From Sambucus nigra (Eukaryota > Streptophyta > Magnoliopsida > Dipsacales > Adoxaceae), in contig OX422207.1 of NCBI GenBank assembly GCA_949130495.1, forward strand, positions 709,996,456 to 710,060,455: DNA of 64,000 nucleotides, in the 5' to 3' direction. How positions within the stretch are numbered: the stretch's first letter is position 1; the number at the start of each line of letters is the position of its first letter. The position numbers were made by a program, and so were the translations under genes. This document shows, one piece after another, positions 1 to 11,575 of this stretch. The notes under the pieces were generated by a model. It was not told the origin of the DNA, did not search any database, and worked only from the letters and a program-made list of their open reading frames with translations.

Positions 1-1394
1 TGAAAGGTGAAATTAGTGGTAGTAGAAAATCATGAAATATGGTTATAAAGGAAGGTAGGGTACTTATCCCATTATCGATAACCTTCTTGAGGTTATAAAG
101 GAAGGTAGGGTACTTATCCCATTAACGATAACCTTCTTGAATCCTTGTTCTTTTAGTTGTTAGATTGTCTAAACAACAAAGAACAAATAAATGGTCAACC
201 ACTAAATGATAGTATTGTCACCGTGAGAGAAATGTAGATATAATCATAAGGAATAGTATTAAGAAGATCTTAAAAGGTCTACTATCCTCGATGATTATGT
301 GGTGTATCTGCATGAACATGAATTTGGCGTAGGAATAAATAATGACATGGTTTTATTTTCAAAAGTCATAAGAAGTGAAACTAATGGACTACAACTAAGG
401 TTGAAATCTCGTTGAATTACATAATTGATGCACTAAAGTCGGGTATAAGGGGGTCATCAAGACCAAACGCGACACTAACGGTAGTTAAACGAGATAAAGC
501 TAAATTGTAGTAAAATATTTCACTATTAATGAAGAAAAGGTTATAAATGAACCTTCTCAATTATATGTAAGGACATGGAATTCCTATGACATTAGTAGCT
601 CATTATGATTGAGAGTTACATGAAGTGGATGTGAAAATTACTTTTTGAATTCTAATAAACCATGCGTATATGTTTAGGAGATCATTTTATAAACATAAGT
701 TTCCCACATGACGCATTTTAAGAAATAATATCATTATTTTTTTTTAATCGTTGTATATTTGTATACACCTTAAGATCAGTGGGAGTAAGTTTATATATTT
801 TCTCTATATACAAGCACGGATTTAGAAAGTAGAGAATCAAAATAATTTTATGGGTTTAAAAGTTGTGTATGAAGTAATGAGATACTTAAAGGACTATATA
901 CTCACATTTATGATGTATGTGTTCATTTAAATATGAACAATTATTGTGACTCAGATTTACTGTTTGTACGGATGGTACGAAGTTCACTCTTGCTTAAGTA
1001 TGTTTGTTTTGGTTTATCAACCAATATAATGAAGGAGTGCAACACAAACCATCCATTAGGTATTGTGAAAGCTGAGTTTGTAGTATGCTTGATGCTACAA
1101 CTTATGTATTTTGGCAGCGTGACATCATTTCGGGACTTGGAGTTGTCGACACTATTATCAAGTCGCTGAAATATTATGATAATGTCGTTGCAATCTTCTT
1201 TATGAAGAAATGTTAGGTATTCCTAAAGTAACTAAGCACATTAAATGAAATACCTATCAGTTAAAGAAGAAATTCAGAAACAAAGAGTGTCAATTGATCA
1301 CATCAGTACGCGTGATAACATAGCAGATCCTCTTACGAAAGGACCATCTTCGAAGACCTTTATGGAACATGTCAAAGAGATGGGTTTCGATTAG
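1..1394 (+). pseudogene. pol: Copia-type pol remnant (RT to RNase H C-terminus)
   Basis: This is the decayed 3' half of a Ty1/Copia polyprotein. Intact, it would reverse-transcribe and degrade element RNA inside cytoplasmic particles. Recognisable pieces in shifting frames are a YMHEHEF-like segment near 305-345, an RT segment reading LELHEVDVKITF near 610-650 (family consensus ELHQMDVKTAFLNG), an RNase H segment reading ISGLGVVDTI near 1125-1165, and the C-terminus with ISTRDNIADPLTKG followed by MGFD and a TAG at 1392-1394. Many stops and frameshifts separate them, and the left end runs off the window. The Tork/Ivana-like tail and the PPT just downstream support the Copia assignment. No open reading frame here is functional. 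Confidence 0.8.
41..140. repeat. 50-bp direct tandem duplication in the Copia remnant
   Basis: Positions 41-90 and 91-140 are the same 50-bp sequence, differing at one base (attaTcgata versus attaAcgata). It lies inside the decayed pol and probably arose by slippage or a small duplication after the element died. Confidence 0.9.
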
Positions 1395-1748
1395 TTAGAC
1401 TATGATTGCTATTTTGGCTTAGTTGTTTGACACCATTACTTGAATTCAATAAAAGTGTTTCTGATTTCAATTATTTCTGTCTTTTGAGAAAGCATGCATA
1501 AAATTATGAATTATTGTTGACAGAAATAATCCTTATTGAAAAGGACATTATGAGGCCATTATGATACCCAATATTAAAGGCTTAGTTGAATGAAACATTG
1601 GTGTTGTGGTACATGGAAGGAACCATGCTCTTGAATAGTATGGAACCGCCATGACTCACATCCGTGAATCATTTGATTCAGCAAAATAAATTTATCAATG
1701 ATTGTGCACCTTATGATACCTAATCTAATTATGCGAATTATTAAGACC
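1395..1748 (+). other. Non-coding spacer between Copia pol and polypurine tract
   Basis: This stretch follows the pol stop codon and precedes the polypurine tract. I see no coding potential. Its position matches the short 3' untranslated spacer usual in Copia elements. Confidence 0.6.
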
Positions 1749-1759
1749 AAGTGGGAGAC
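1749..1759 (+). promoter_or_regulatory. Polypurine tract of the Copia element
   Basis: The sequence AAGTGGGAGAC directly precedes TGTTGGAA. This is the usual Copia arrangement, where the purine tract primes plus-strand synthesis immediately upstream of the 3' LTR. It fixes the left edge of that LTR at 1760. Confidence 0.85.
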
Positions 1760-2220
1760 TGTTGGAAATTAATGTTAAGTGACGAAATTAATTATTTAAT
1801 TTCAATTGTATTAAATTCCGAATTTCCCATTTATGTGGTTTTAATAAATGTCAGATAATTAATTAGGAATGTGATAAATAAAGATATTAAAAGATTTGGG
1901 TAAACCTTATCCGTTAGTCACATGATGGTTAGTGGCATTAGTGGGAGACTTGAAAGAGTCCCACCTTGACTAGGATTCCGGTCCTCTTCTCCTTATAAAT
2001 AGAGACCTCTATACCATCTAGAGTCATCTCATAACACACTATTTCTGAGGTGGGAGAGAAACTCCGAGATTCCATTAGAGTGCATTTTTTTCAAGAAGGC
2101 AGATCGATGGAGCAATTAATCAAGATTGATCTTTGATCAAGGTATGTCTTATTTTCTATCTTTTAGACGTATTTTGTGAAAACATGAAGATCTAAGATCC
2201 TTTTATTAAGAACAATTGTA
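1760..2220 (+). mobile_element. 3' LTR of the Copia element (right end not resolved)
   Basis: The LTR starts with TGTTGGAAATTAATG after the polypurine tract. A TATA box, TATAAATA, lies at 1994-2001 and is followed by a purine-rich leader with GGTGGGAGAG near 2050, as in the R/U5 part of such LTRs. I could not find a convincing CA terminus or target duplication, so the right end given is approximate. No second LTR is in the window, so whether the element was once complete cannot be judged. Confidence 0.6.
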
Positions 2221-3078
2221 TGTTAAACTTTAATCATATTAATGTGTTCATAATTAATATTAGGGTGTTCTTAAGAATGATTTTATAATAAAGGCTAATG
2301 TAGAGCTTGAAATTGAGTACTACTACATGGCTAAAAGTTTAATAAATTGAATGTCAGGACTTGGAAAAAGAAAATTAAAACATTAGGTGAGTTATATCCT
2401 CATAATAACCATTTATTAGAAGACGTACTACATGTGTATTATAAAACTATTGGACTAGATTCGACCATTTATGGGCTCAAGTGCGTCATTTTTTTATACA
2501 TTTCATAACCAGTAATGCTGTATTCGTAGAGTGTAGCTTTTCATTCAAGATGGTCTCGAGTGGGTTGCTAGCGGCTGGTCAATATTGTCTTGCAAGTATT
2601 CATATTTCTTTCTATCGTACGATTGGATAGACACCAACGCAACGCCTTCTTGAATGCAATGCAAATGATTTTTTGAGCCACTTTACAAGCTCATTCCACA
2701 AACTAGCCGATCAGTATAATGGCCCAAATATGTCACAGTTTCAAGTATCACACGCATGTTTATTGAGTTGGCTGAGTACTGCTGTCAATTTGTTTATTAT
2801 GATTTGGATCTAAACTAAAATCTCATCACCCGCTTTTGTGTTTATCCAATAATTAATTTCACCCGCTTTTGGGATTTAACTTACTCAGATTTATTAAGGA
2901 TTCAATTCCATTAAGGATCCGTTGAACATTTGATTCCAGCGCAAATAATTTCAAGGTAAATGAATATTTTTCAACTTGTGTCTGTTTGATACAAGTGAAA
3001 AAATCATCAATTTTTCACATTTTCTATCAAACGCAAAAGCTGAAAAATAGATATAAATGTGAAAAATTTGTTTACGGA

Positions 3079-3080
<2 letters not shown>
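2221..3080. other. Intergenic sequence without recognised genes
   Basis: I see no coding region or clear element. The part at 2960-3060 carries GTCTGTTTGATAC followed by paired aaaaatc/gattttt-like stretches. It weakly mirrors the sequence near 4200-4275 and may be one end of a MITE-like element. Confidence 0.4.
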
Positions 3081-3154
<74 letters not shown>

Positions 3155-3399
3155 TATTTGTGGAATATATATATTCCGTAAATTATTATTAATTTCCGGA
3201 AAAATATACAAAATATACGAATATATATAATAATTTACGGAATATATATATTTCGAAAATAATATAATATATAGTATATTAAATACTGAATATACAAAAT
3301 ATATATTATTTACAGAATATATACATATATATAGAATATATATAATTTGTATTTATACGGAATATATATACATATATATATGCATATATTCTGTAAATA

Positions 3400-3430
<31 letters not shown>

Positions 3431-3990
3431 TATAATATGAATTATTCTGTATATTCTGTATACAGAATAATAATATATGTATATTATATTCTGTATATAT
3501 ACATATATATAATATACATATACAGAATAATATATAAATGTATATATGTATATATACAGAATATATTATTCTGTATATATCTGTATATTATACAGAATAA
3601 TATATTATGTATATATACATATATACATTTATATATTATTCTGTATATGTATATTATATATATGTATATATACAGAATATAATATACATATATATGGCAT
3701 ATCTATTATATATATGTATATATTTTGTAAATAATATATATTAAATATAAGGAATATATTAAATATATGAAATATACAAAATTTACGAAATATAAATATA
3801 TATTAAAATATATGAATTATATAAATGTACGAAATATATAAATATATGAAATATATATAAATATACGAAATATACGCAATATACATATGTGCTAAAATAT
3901 ATAAAAGATACGAATATATATTAAAATATACGAAATATATAAATTTTTATATTTATTAACAATATATATTTATATATTTATAAAATATAT
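3081..3990. repeat. AT-rich low-complexity tract with (TA)n microsatellites
   Basis: A nearly pure (TA)n run covers about 3085-3150 and another about 3401-3430. The rest is a degenerate series of ATATA steps interrupted by CGGAATATA, CAGAATA and TACGAAATATA motifs that recur every few tens of bases. The two apparent ORFs inside are Tyr/Ile-rich translations of the repeat and are not genes. Confidence 0.9.
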
Positions 3991-4062
3991 AAAGTTATAA
4001 AAAAATTTGGTTTTAAGTGATTTGCCACCCAAAGGTGGCAAACAAAAACCTCCCCCTCCCCT

Positions 4063-4088
4063 CCCCCCCCCCCCCCCCCCCCCCCCCC
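4063..4088. repeat. Poly-C tract (26 C)
   Basis: This is an uninterrupted run of C following CTCCCCCTCCCCT. The exact length is unreliable because sequencing and assembly often err in such runs. The opposite strand is G-rich and could form a quadruplex. Confidence 0.85.
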
Positions 4089-4972
4089 ACCACCACACAA
4101 AAGAATTGAATTCCACCCTAGGGTGGTAAATTGTACTTAAGGGGTGTTGTATATAGAAAACAAATTCCAGGACAAATTAAGGCAATCAAATAGCCTAAAA
4201 GCTGAAAAATACCAAAATTTTTCAACTTTTGAGAATTTGCCTTGGAATTTTTGTGCTATCAAACGGACCCTAAGTATAATTATATTATAAATTAATATAT
4301 TATGTGTGTATACTAAATTATGATTAATTATCAAAAAGTCTATCAAACATTTTTTACTATACATTTAGTCAAAACTTTTTTATTTTGTTCAAAAAAATCT
4401 CTCAAATACCCATTTAAGCAATATTATGTTATTTTTAACAGTCTGTGCACCCATTGAACCAATATTATCTTATTTTTAACAGTCCGTGCTAGCGTCATGT
4501 TGAAAGACTTTTTAGAACAAATAAAAAGATTTGGATTAAACGTGTATTAAAAAATATCCGAAGAACTATTTGGTATACGTCCTAATAAATTAACTGAAAA
4601 CATATTCGCATATATGACATAGACAAATTATAAATATGAGCATTTAGCAAAGGTCTCACGATTCCTTTTTTATTTAATGTTTATTCAATTATATTTATAA
4701 GAGTAAGTTACGCCTATGCTCTTGAACTTTGGTGTTTGTAATAATTTTATCTTAACTTTTTTTTTCTAAATGACTCATCCCTTAAATTATTGTAACTTTA
4801 CACCGTTGGCTTTTCCGTTAAGTTTTCCATTCATATTAGAGTTATTGTCACTTTACTGCTTAGAAGTTTATCCTATTTGACACTTCAAACCCCGAAGTAT
4901 ACAAACTAGCACCTAAAACTCCAAAGTTTACTAGTTCAATCACGTTTGTCCAAAACTTAACGGTCCGTTAAG

Positions 4973-4988
4973 TTTTTTTTTTTTTTTT

Positions 4989-5019
<31 letters not shown>
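4973..5019. repeat. Compound poly-T/poly-G tract
   Basis: About 26 T are followed directly by about 21 G, then CTGGGGGGCGGG. The T run starts at the end of the imperfect palindrome around ACTTAACGGTCCGTTAAG. The lengths are uncertain for the usual homopolymer reasons. Confidence 0.85.
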
Positions 5020-5222
5020 CTGGGGGGCGGGAATTATAATTTTCTTATAATTTACTAGTTAAATTCTTTAAAAAATCATAACTTTCTATATAAAATTATG
5101 GAATTTATGGAAAAATACCGCGAGACTCTTGTCGATGAGAAAATAATATTTACATATAAATTAATTAAATTTGACATACGATTGACATACGCTTCATGTT
5201 TAGTCTTTGTTAGTTAAAGATC

Positions 5223-7151
5223 TGTAATACCCCATATTTTTTTAGAATAAAATAAAACTATCTTGGAAGAAAATAAAATTTGTAGGAATTATATTAAATC
5301 GGGCAATTTAAATAATTAAGTAGGAATGAATTGATTAATTATTATGTCGTGCGATGTGAAATTGAGCTTGCATGATAAATAACTTCGGTAGAAAATAATT
5401 ACATGTGTAGCGAATCATTAGTCTATGACGCGTGACACAATTACAAATATACTTATTGAATAACAATAATTGGGATGCGTTTTGGGAGACTTTATGGACT
5501 CGTTCAGGTGTTTTAGACCTTTAGAAATGGTCTCGAGGTATAGGTGTATAAGTTGGGACGTTATTAGGCTAGTTCAATTATGGGTTCCCAAAAATGAAAA
5601 ATTAGTATTAACTCGAGAATTGGGATTACTATAAGTTTAGGAGTAAGATTAATAACTTTCCACACTTAATCTAAACCTAAACCTAGTAGCCACTCCTCAA
5701 GGGGGAAAGGAACAAAGGCAACAGAAGAGAAGAGATAAGGAATTCAAGAGGAAATCATCAAATCACGATATCTAGTCAATAATTTTCTTGCTTAATTTAA
5801 ATGTCCCATGTATTTCTTAATTGATCGTAGTAAACACCATATAATATCTGGGTTTTAGTATAAAATTGGTGATCAAATGGTAGGGTTTGATCTCATGTAC
5901 GTAGAAGAAAATAATCTAAAATTAGTAGATTAAACCCAGAAATTTAGAATGATTTGGATGGTAGAACTCATGGCTTAGGACTCTTGAATAAATTAAAAAT
6001 CTTAATGTACATGTAAAGGAGTGTAACTCTTGGTAAGATCTGAAAATTAGAGAAATATGATCCATATATTTTATTAACACATTATTATAATTTGGATGAA
6101 TTTGAAATGGAAACTAGATAATTGTAGATGTAGCCATTGATATTAATTCTGGGTTGTTGGGGATGAATTTGATGATAAATATATAATTAACTATCTTAAG
6201 CTGATGAACTAAGACTTGGGGGCCTACTAGTATGTTGTTACAATTGTATAAACACTTAGAATGAACTTTGGGGTTGAATTAAGGAATTTCATATTAAGAA
6301 AATGTAGCAGATATGAGCTTCTGCCCATATCCAAATCGTACCGGCCTCCTAGGCAAATCTATTTGGTCGGGCGAATCGATTCAGCCCCTAGAGCAGGATG
6401 GGTTGAGATCGGGGATGGATCTGGTGGATTTTTAAAAAACCATACTAGTTGGTGGGACGGTGTTTGGATAAACGATGATTTTATAAAAAAATCTTTTGTG
6501 GCACAAATATTAAATGGGGAAATATATTTAACTAAATGGTTAAATAGTCTTATAAAGAGGAAGAAATTAATAATTAACTAGATGGTCGATTATTAATGTG
6601 TGATTATTTATGGCTAATCATTTCGAATATCATAAATAACTGTGGAGTAGTTACCTATACACACTTATATTTATTTATGGAGATACCTATATTCCTCAAT
6701 AGTCCTATCAGTTAGGGTTACATACGTTCAGAATCGTAGCACACATCGGCACAGGTGGACTAGACATTGTGTAGGTCGTTATTATAGGTACTACATAACA
6801 ACAATACTTACAAGAGGTAGATGTAGATGTTGGGATCCTTTGTCACCGCTGGGTATGGGCTGTGAATTGGTATACTGCATAGGGACCGGCCCACTTATGT
6901 GTGTTTTGTGATGCTCGATTGGATAAAGGATTTCTTTGGACTTACCGATAGGGAACGAACGAGACACTACTGGTAGATGCATATGAGTGTCGCGTATATT
7001 CAAGGTCATATGTATAATTATACAATTAAATCGGATTAATTCATTTTTCTAAGAATGTAGACGATAAATTTCAGAACCCAGACTATGTAGTGTTCCTAAC
7101 AGGTGTTTATGCCACTTTTACGAGTTATATGACTGAGATACTTTGGAAAAT
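5223..7151 (+). mobile_element. Gypsy-type LTR remnant, interrupted by the gag-only element
   Basis: The segment starts with TGTAATACCCCAT, the same terminus as the gypsy LTR at 49583-50796. It lacks coding sequence and resembles a long plant gypsy LTR, with a purine-rich leader-like part near 5700-5760. The element at 7152-12537 is inserted into it with a 5-bp target duplication, so the host sequence resumes at 12543. The right end of the LTR is not seen before the tandem array begins at 12685. The ORF of 106 codons at 6261-6581 matches nothing I recognise. Solo LTR versus truncated element cannot be decided. Confidence 0.45.
7147..7151. repeat. Target-site duplication, left copy
   Basis: AAAAT immediately precedes the TG of the left LTR and is repeated right after the CA of the right LTR at 12538-12542. 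It marks a true integrase-mediated insertion. Confidence 0.9.
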
Positions 7152-8113
7152 TGAAAGAGTTGGCGCTTGCGTTCAATTAAGAAATAATATAATAAATACC
7201 ATTTTTAACCCAAATTAACCCTAAGCATGCAACTAGGTGTGATTGAAACAATATGGAATCAAGCAAGAATTATTCAACACACAAAGTTTAAGGAAAAATC
7301 CCCCACAGGGGCAAAACCATTTGTATATCACTATAATTTGTATTAGAAACGGCTTACAATCGGATTACACTGAAATACAAGTTTTTGACTAAGAATTACC
7401 CTCGGGTATCGGATTCTGTAGTCGCGGCTGGAATATCCCATTCCAGTAGGGTTGGCGGCTGGAACTATCCCTGTCCAGTAGGGCTGCAATGAAGAGGAAG
7501 GAGCGGTCCACTTCACAAGGGTTGAACAGCAGCAATGGTGTTCTTGGGTTACCAAACTTGATTCACATAGATATGGAAGATGTGTGAATCTAAAAACCTA
7601 GAATCATAGGACTCAATAGGTAAAGACTTTAGGGTTGATATGCTCTGATAATCGTGGGAAAGTCTTGTCTATAACAACCTCTGATCGTGGATTAAATAAG
7701 GAACTCTTTGCCCTAGAAAATCTGGAAACCCTCTGGCAGAGTTTATCCTCGTCATATCGGTCCGGTCATTTAGGCGGATCGGTCCGGTTAACTCGGATCG
7801 GTTCTTTTTCTGAAACCGGATCCATCTGGTTGGCATCGGATCGGTCCGGTCCTTTAGGCTTCATCGGTTTGCTATGGATCCGGTGGCTACTGGAGTCTGA
7901 CAAAGCGGATCGGTCCGGTAGTTGGTCGGATCGGTCCGATAAGCCGGATCGGTTCTTTTTCTGAACCGGATCGGTCCGGCCAGGACTGATTCCCAAATTC
8001 CTTCTTCTTTTGATCTTCGGATTTCGTTGATGACGATGTGATCTTTTCAACCATCAATCTTGTAACGGCGTATGACATAACATATACATAAAGATGGACA
8101 AATTGTCCTTACA
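7152..8113 (-). repeat. 3' LTR of the gag-only element
   Basis: On the minus strand it starts TGTAAGGAC and ends CTCTTTCA. The start is shared with the LTR of the tandem-array family. U3 carries a cluster of near-palindromic CGGATCGGTCCG motifs (annotated separately). It pairs with 11576-12537 at about 98% identity by hand comparison. Confidence 0.93.
7754..7981. repeat. Cluster of CGGATCGGTCCG-type palindromes in left LTR
   Basis: About eight copies of CGGATCGGTCCG or close variants (CGGATCGGTT, CGGATCCGG) occur in about 230 bp. The motif is a near-perfect 12-bp palindrome, and consecutive copies are spaced unevenly. It sits in the U3 part of the LTR, where promoter elements are expected. 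Function is unknown. Confidence 0.85.
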
Positions 8114-8127
8114 AATCTCCCCCTATG
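8114..8127 (-). promoter_or_regulatory. Polypurine tract of the gag-only element
   Basis: On the minus strand CATAGGGGGAGATT directly precedes the TGTAAGG start of the 3' LTR. The same tract at the same position recurs at the end of every unit of the tandem array. Confidence 0.85.
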
Positions 8128-9607
8128 TCTATGCCGGAACAAACATAAAAAATCCGAATTATCAAGTATGAACAATGCCTATACAAATCTACCCTTCCAT
8201 GAACCCAAAACTGAAAGAGGTACATATGACTAAGGCTTCATCGTTTGTTCTTCAATTCTTCAGGAATCTTCACGCTTTTCTCATCAGGGTGTGTATCATG
8301 GGATTATCAAGGATGTACCTACACACATGAGATAAAGCAAAATACCAAGTGACATATCGAGTTTGAAATGAGATAATTCTAGATACCAATTTATGAGCAA
8401 ACTCAAAATTCCAAAAATTTCAAAAATCCCCCATAATATGATAATTCTTTCTCCCCCTTTTTATGATGTCTCCAAATAGACAAATGAGAGAAATAAATCA
8501 AGCAATCAAGTACCGTGGTGACACAAGGCATAAAATCACACCATGAATGAACATAAAACAACCAAGTCGGTGATAGCGTAAAAGAATGGGTGTGATCAAA
8601 ATTCGATAGGAAAATCAAAGCATACAAGCATGACATATGTGCACGATGAATATTGGATATTCCTAACGAATGAACTCAAATGCTTCCTTTGGTGTAAAAG
8701 ATTGGAAATAAACGACATTGACTATATCAAATCTACAAATCAAAGCTCAAAGTGATTTCTACACCAATAACGTCCAAAATGATTTCCATGCTTTTTCAGG
8801 ACTTTCAAGGAAGTGCAAACCCGTTTTTCAATCTCCAACCAAACTCCCTCAGATTTATATTTTTAATAGAGGTATACTAAATTCTCAAACTTTGGAGAAT
8901 TGGGTGAAACCTAAATGGCCCATATTTGGCATGAATTGCTTTTTATTGCCTTTAAATTTTTTCGGGCTCTTTTAACCTCTTAGGACCTCGGATATTAAAA
9001 TTCCTCCATTTTTTAGGTCCTTTATAACGGTGGCTTTTGCGCAAAGGATAAGAATCAACTTTCGCAGCCCCTCTCCGTTATGAAAATATACACACAGTCT
9101 CACCAAAACGGTTTTTACATGCAATCCAATCTTGTCAAGTTTTATCGCATTTTATACATTGTATAGACAGGATTGAGATGGAAACACTCAAGCCAACATG
9201 AGATTGACAAGTGCAACAATCAAATATAGCCGTTCATGTGTGCAATAAAGGATATAGGAGTCAAGCATATAGGAAATATCACTAATTACATCTCAAGGAC
9301 TCCAATCAATGTAAAGCACATGGATGAAATGATGTAGCCTCTCAAATCTCTATCAAACAGTCACATGGATATATGGAATGAAGTTGTGACTTGGCTATCT
9401 TAAATGCTCATCCATAAAAGACAAATCTCTTTTTCAATTTTTCAAAAATTTTATCAAAATAAAATCTTTTTGTGTTTTTCTAAAAAAAATTCTAAGCAGA
9501 AAATCTTTTTGTATTTTTCAAAAAATATATACAAAAATGATACATACTAGCAATGGGCAAACAATGTCATCATGAAAATCACCCTATGCTAGTAAACAAG
9601 TCAAACC
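8128..9607 (-). other. Non-coding 3' internal region of the gag-only element
   Basis: About 1.5 kb between the gag stop and the polypurine tract without any coding signal, where an autonomous Copia element would carry or follow pol. It is homologous to the downstream part of each array unit, for example the stretch just after the gag stop. Two extra purine tracts on the minus strand, with GGGGG at about 8428-8432 and 8452-8457, resemble the PPT. Confidence 0.7.
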
Positions 9608-11467
9608 TCAATCATTAGGTGCGGAGGGGTTTTTCAAAGGTGGTGACAACTTATGAAAAACCTTCATCAATTCTTGTGAAGATTTGACTAAAAACTTAAC
9701 TTGCTCACCTAAATGTGCAAACTCTCTCATATAGTCTCCGGGAGCATGTAAAGTATCATGTGTGGGTGCATGTGTGCCAGAAACACGTCTAGAAGCAAAA
9801 CGTGACACATACCCCAACTTAAAGCAAAATTCCCTAAGGTGTCCTCTCCTCTTGCAATGAGAGCAAACATACATAGGCCTATGAACACCTCTCTCAAAAA
9901 CTCTAGGACACACGTTCCTAATAGGAATGGGACGCCTAGGTGGGTTAGGGTGAGACACATGTGAAGCTGTCACTAAAGTGGGAACCGGCTCGGGTGCTAA
10001 TTGGGAAGCAGAAGCACGGTCATGACCTATTCCTAACTTCTCACCTTTACCCTTAAGAACCACCTTTTCAACCTTCTTAGGTGCGTTCTTAAACTTGACT
10101 TTGACCACCCTGGCACGTTCGAGATCACTCTCGAGTTGGGATACACGTGTAGTAAGACTAGACAACGTGTTGGTCAAATCACACTTCTCCTTTCTCAAAA
10201 CCTCCTTCTCTTTCTCCAAATCTAAAACCCAACGACCTAAATCCCTATTATACTTCTTTGTTTTCAAGGTCTCGGTGTACAAATCTCTAAAAGCTTTTTG
10301 GAGCTCACTTTCATCTCCACTTGCACTCTCACTTTCTCCCTCACTAGAAGCGCTCAAACCATCACTATCACTTTCATGAGCACTATTGTGGGACAAGGTG
10401 GGTGTGCTCATACGACTAGAAAAAGCTACAAACTTCTCACCACTAATCTCATCACCCTCACTATCACTAAGTGTGGCAGGCATGGCTACTTTCTTTCCTT
10501 TCTTTCAAAGCCACGTAGGGCACTCAAATGACTTATGTCCCTTTCCCCCACATTCAAAACAAGTGATGTTCTCAAGATCTTCCTCACACTCCTCATCGGT
10601 TTTATTCTCTTTTTCTCTCTCACCACTTTCTTTGGCCTTTCCTTTCTTTTTATTTTTCTCAAAAAAATTCTTTTTATTGGAAGAATTATTTTTGTTCATG
10701 TTGAGAAATTTTCTAAAATTTTTCGCAAATAAGGCCATATCATCAAAATCTCCCTCAGAATCGGACTCAGAAATTTTTTCTTTCTTTTTCTTAAAATGAG
10801 TCTTTAAAGCAATGCCATTATCCTTAGCCTTAATGGTTTTGGGAAACATGTCAATCTCATAGGTTTGAAGATCTCCTACAAGTTCTTCCAACTTAAGTGA
10901 TTTCAAATTTCCCAAAGAGTTCAAAACAGTGACTTTAGGAATAAAGCGTTTTGGGAGAGATCTCAAAATATTTTTAACGGCATGCGTGTTATCAATTACC
11001 TCACCCAAATTAAAACTAGTGTTAACAATGTCCGACAAGCGTGCAAAAAACTCATCAAAGCATTCGGACTCAGACATGGTGATAGTCTCAAATTGGGTGG
11101 CCAAATTTTGTAATTTAGATTCTTTAACAGTGTTCGTACCCTCATGGGTAAGTTGCAAAACATCCCATGCTTCCTTTGACGTGGTGCACGTCATTATGCG
11201 TTTGAACTCATCAGGAGTAATAGAAGTAGAAATAGCACTCAATCCCTTAGAATTAAAGGAAGATCATCTAAACTCATCTTCGGTCCATGACGTGACAGGT
11301 TTTAAATTTGTCACGTTTTCAACAGTGACGAAGGGAGGTGTCCACCCTCTTTCAACAAGAATCCAAACCCGTTCATCAATGGCTTTTAAAGCCGACCTCA
11401 TACGGGCTTTCCAATAAGCATAATTAGTCCCGTCAAAAACAGGCAATTTATTGTATGATTTCTCCAT
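9608..11467 (-). pseudogene. gag: Copia-type gag with two in-frame TGA stops
   Basis: One 620-codon frame starts at an ATG at 11467 and is interrupted only by TGA at 11264-11266 (codon 68) and at 10505-10507 (codon 321), both in the same frame. Gag would assemble the cytoplasmic particle that packages element RNA. In order: a DUF4219-like start (LPVFDGTNYAYWKARM), a UBN2-type gag domain to about residue 250, a Lys-rich linker, a first zinc knuckle CFECGGKGHKSFEC at about residues 303-316, an acidic Ser-rich stretch, a coiled-coil-like segment near 388-455, and a second intact knuckle CSHCKRRGHLREFC near 535-548, ending PSAPND. The related copy at 46592 has a Leu where the first stop is. Decay is more likely than readthrough. 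Confidence 0.88.
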
Positions 11468-11555
11468 TTCAACACGCTCTTTTCAAAAATCAATTTAAAA
11501 AAAAATTGATATCTTTAGAAAAATTTTGCGGAAGGAATACGCGATAAAATGGCGT

Positions 11556-11572
11556 AACCTGCTCTGATACCA
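11556..11572 (-). promoter_or_regulatory. Primer-binding site (initiator-Met tRNA)
   Basis: The minus strand reads TGGTATCAGAGCAGGTT, complementary to the 3' end of plant initiator-Met tRNA, three bases inside the 5' LTR. It sets the direction of the element. A single copy is present, unlike the array-terminal element. Confidence 0.9.
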
Positions 11573-11575
11573 ATT

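Larger units (their letters stand above)
4021..5222. other. Intergenic debris with MITE-like end and homopolymers
   Basis: No gene is visible. At 4250-4275 the sequence TATCAAACGGACCCTAA is typical of the ends of small plant hAT-type or similar MITEs. At 4690-4975 an AT-rich non-coding stretch ends in the imperfect palindrome ACTTAACGGTCCGTTAAGT. Two homopolymer tracts are annotated separately. Confidence 0.4.

Noticed and set aside
3437..3734. Tyr/Ile-rich ORFs of 60-80 codons
   Set aside because: Translations of the AT microsatellite with no protein-like composition.
6261..6581. 106-codon ORF as a gene
   Set aside because: Located in LTR-like sequence, no recognisable domain, Lys-rich tail typical of AT-rich chance ORFs.
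7635..8078. ORFs in both strands of the LTR palindrome region, also at 12044-12502
   Set aside because: They are open because the CGGATCGGTCCG motif translates to repetitive Asp/Arg/Ser/Gly peptides in several frames; the region is U3 of an LTR.
10505..10507. Programmed stop readthrough in gag
   Set aside because: Readthrough in retroelements is known at the gag-pol border, not within gag before the second zinc knuckle; no supporting structure was seen and the other stop needs a separate explanation.
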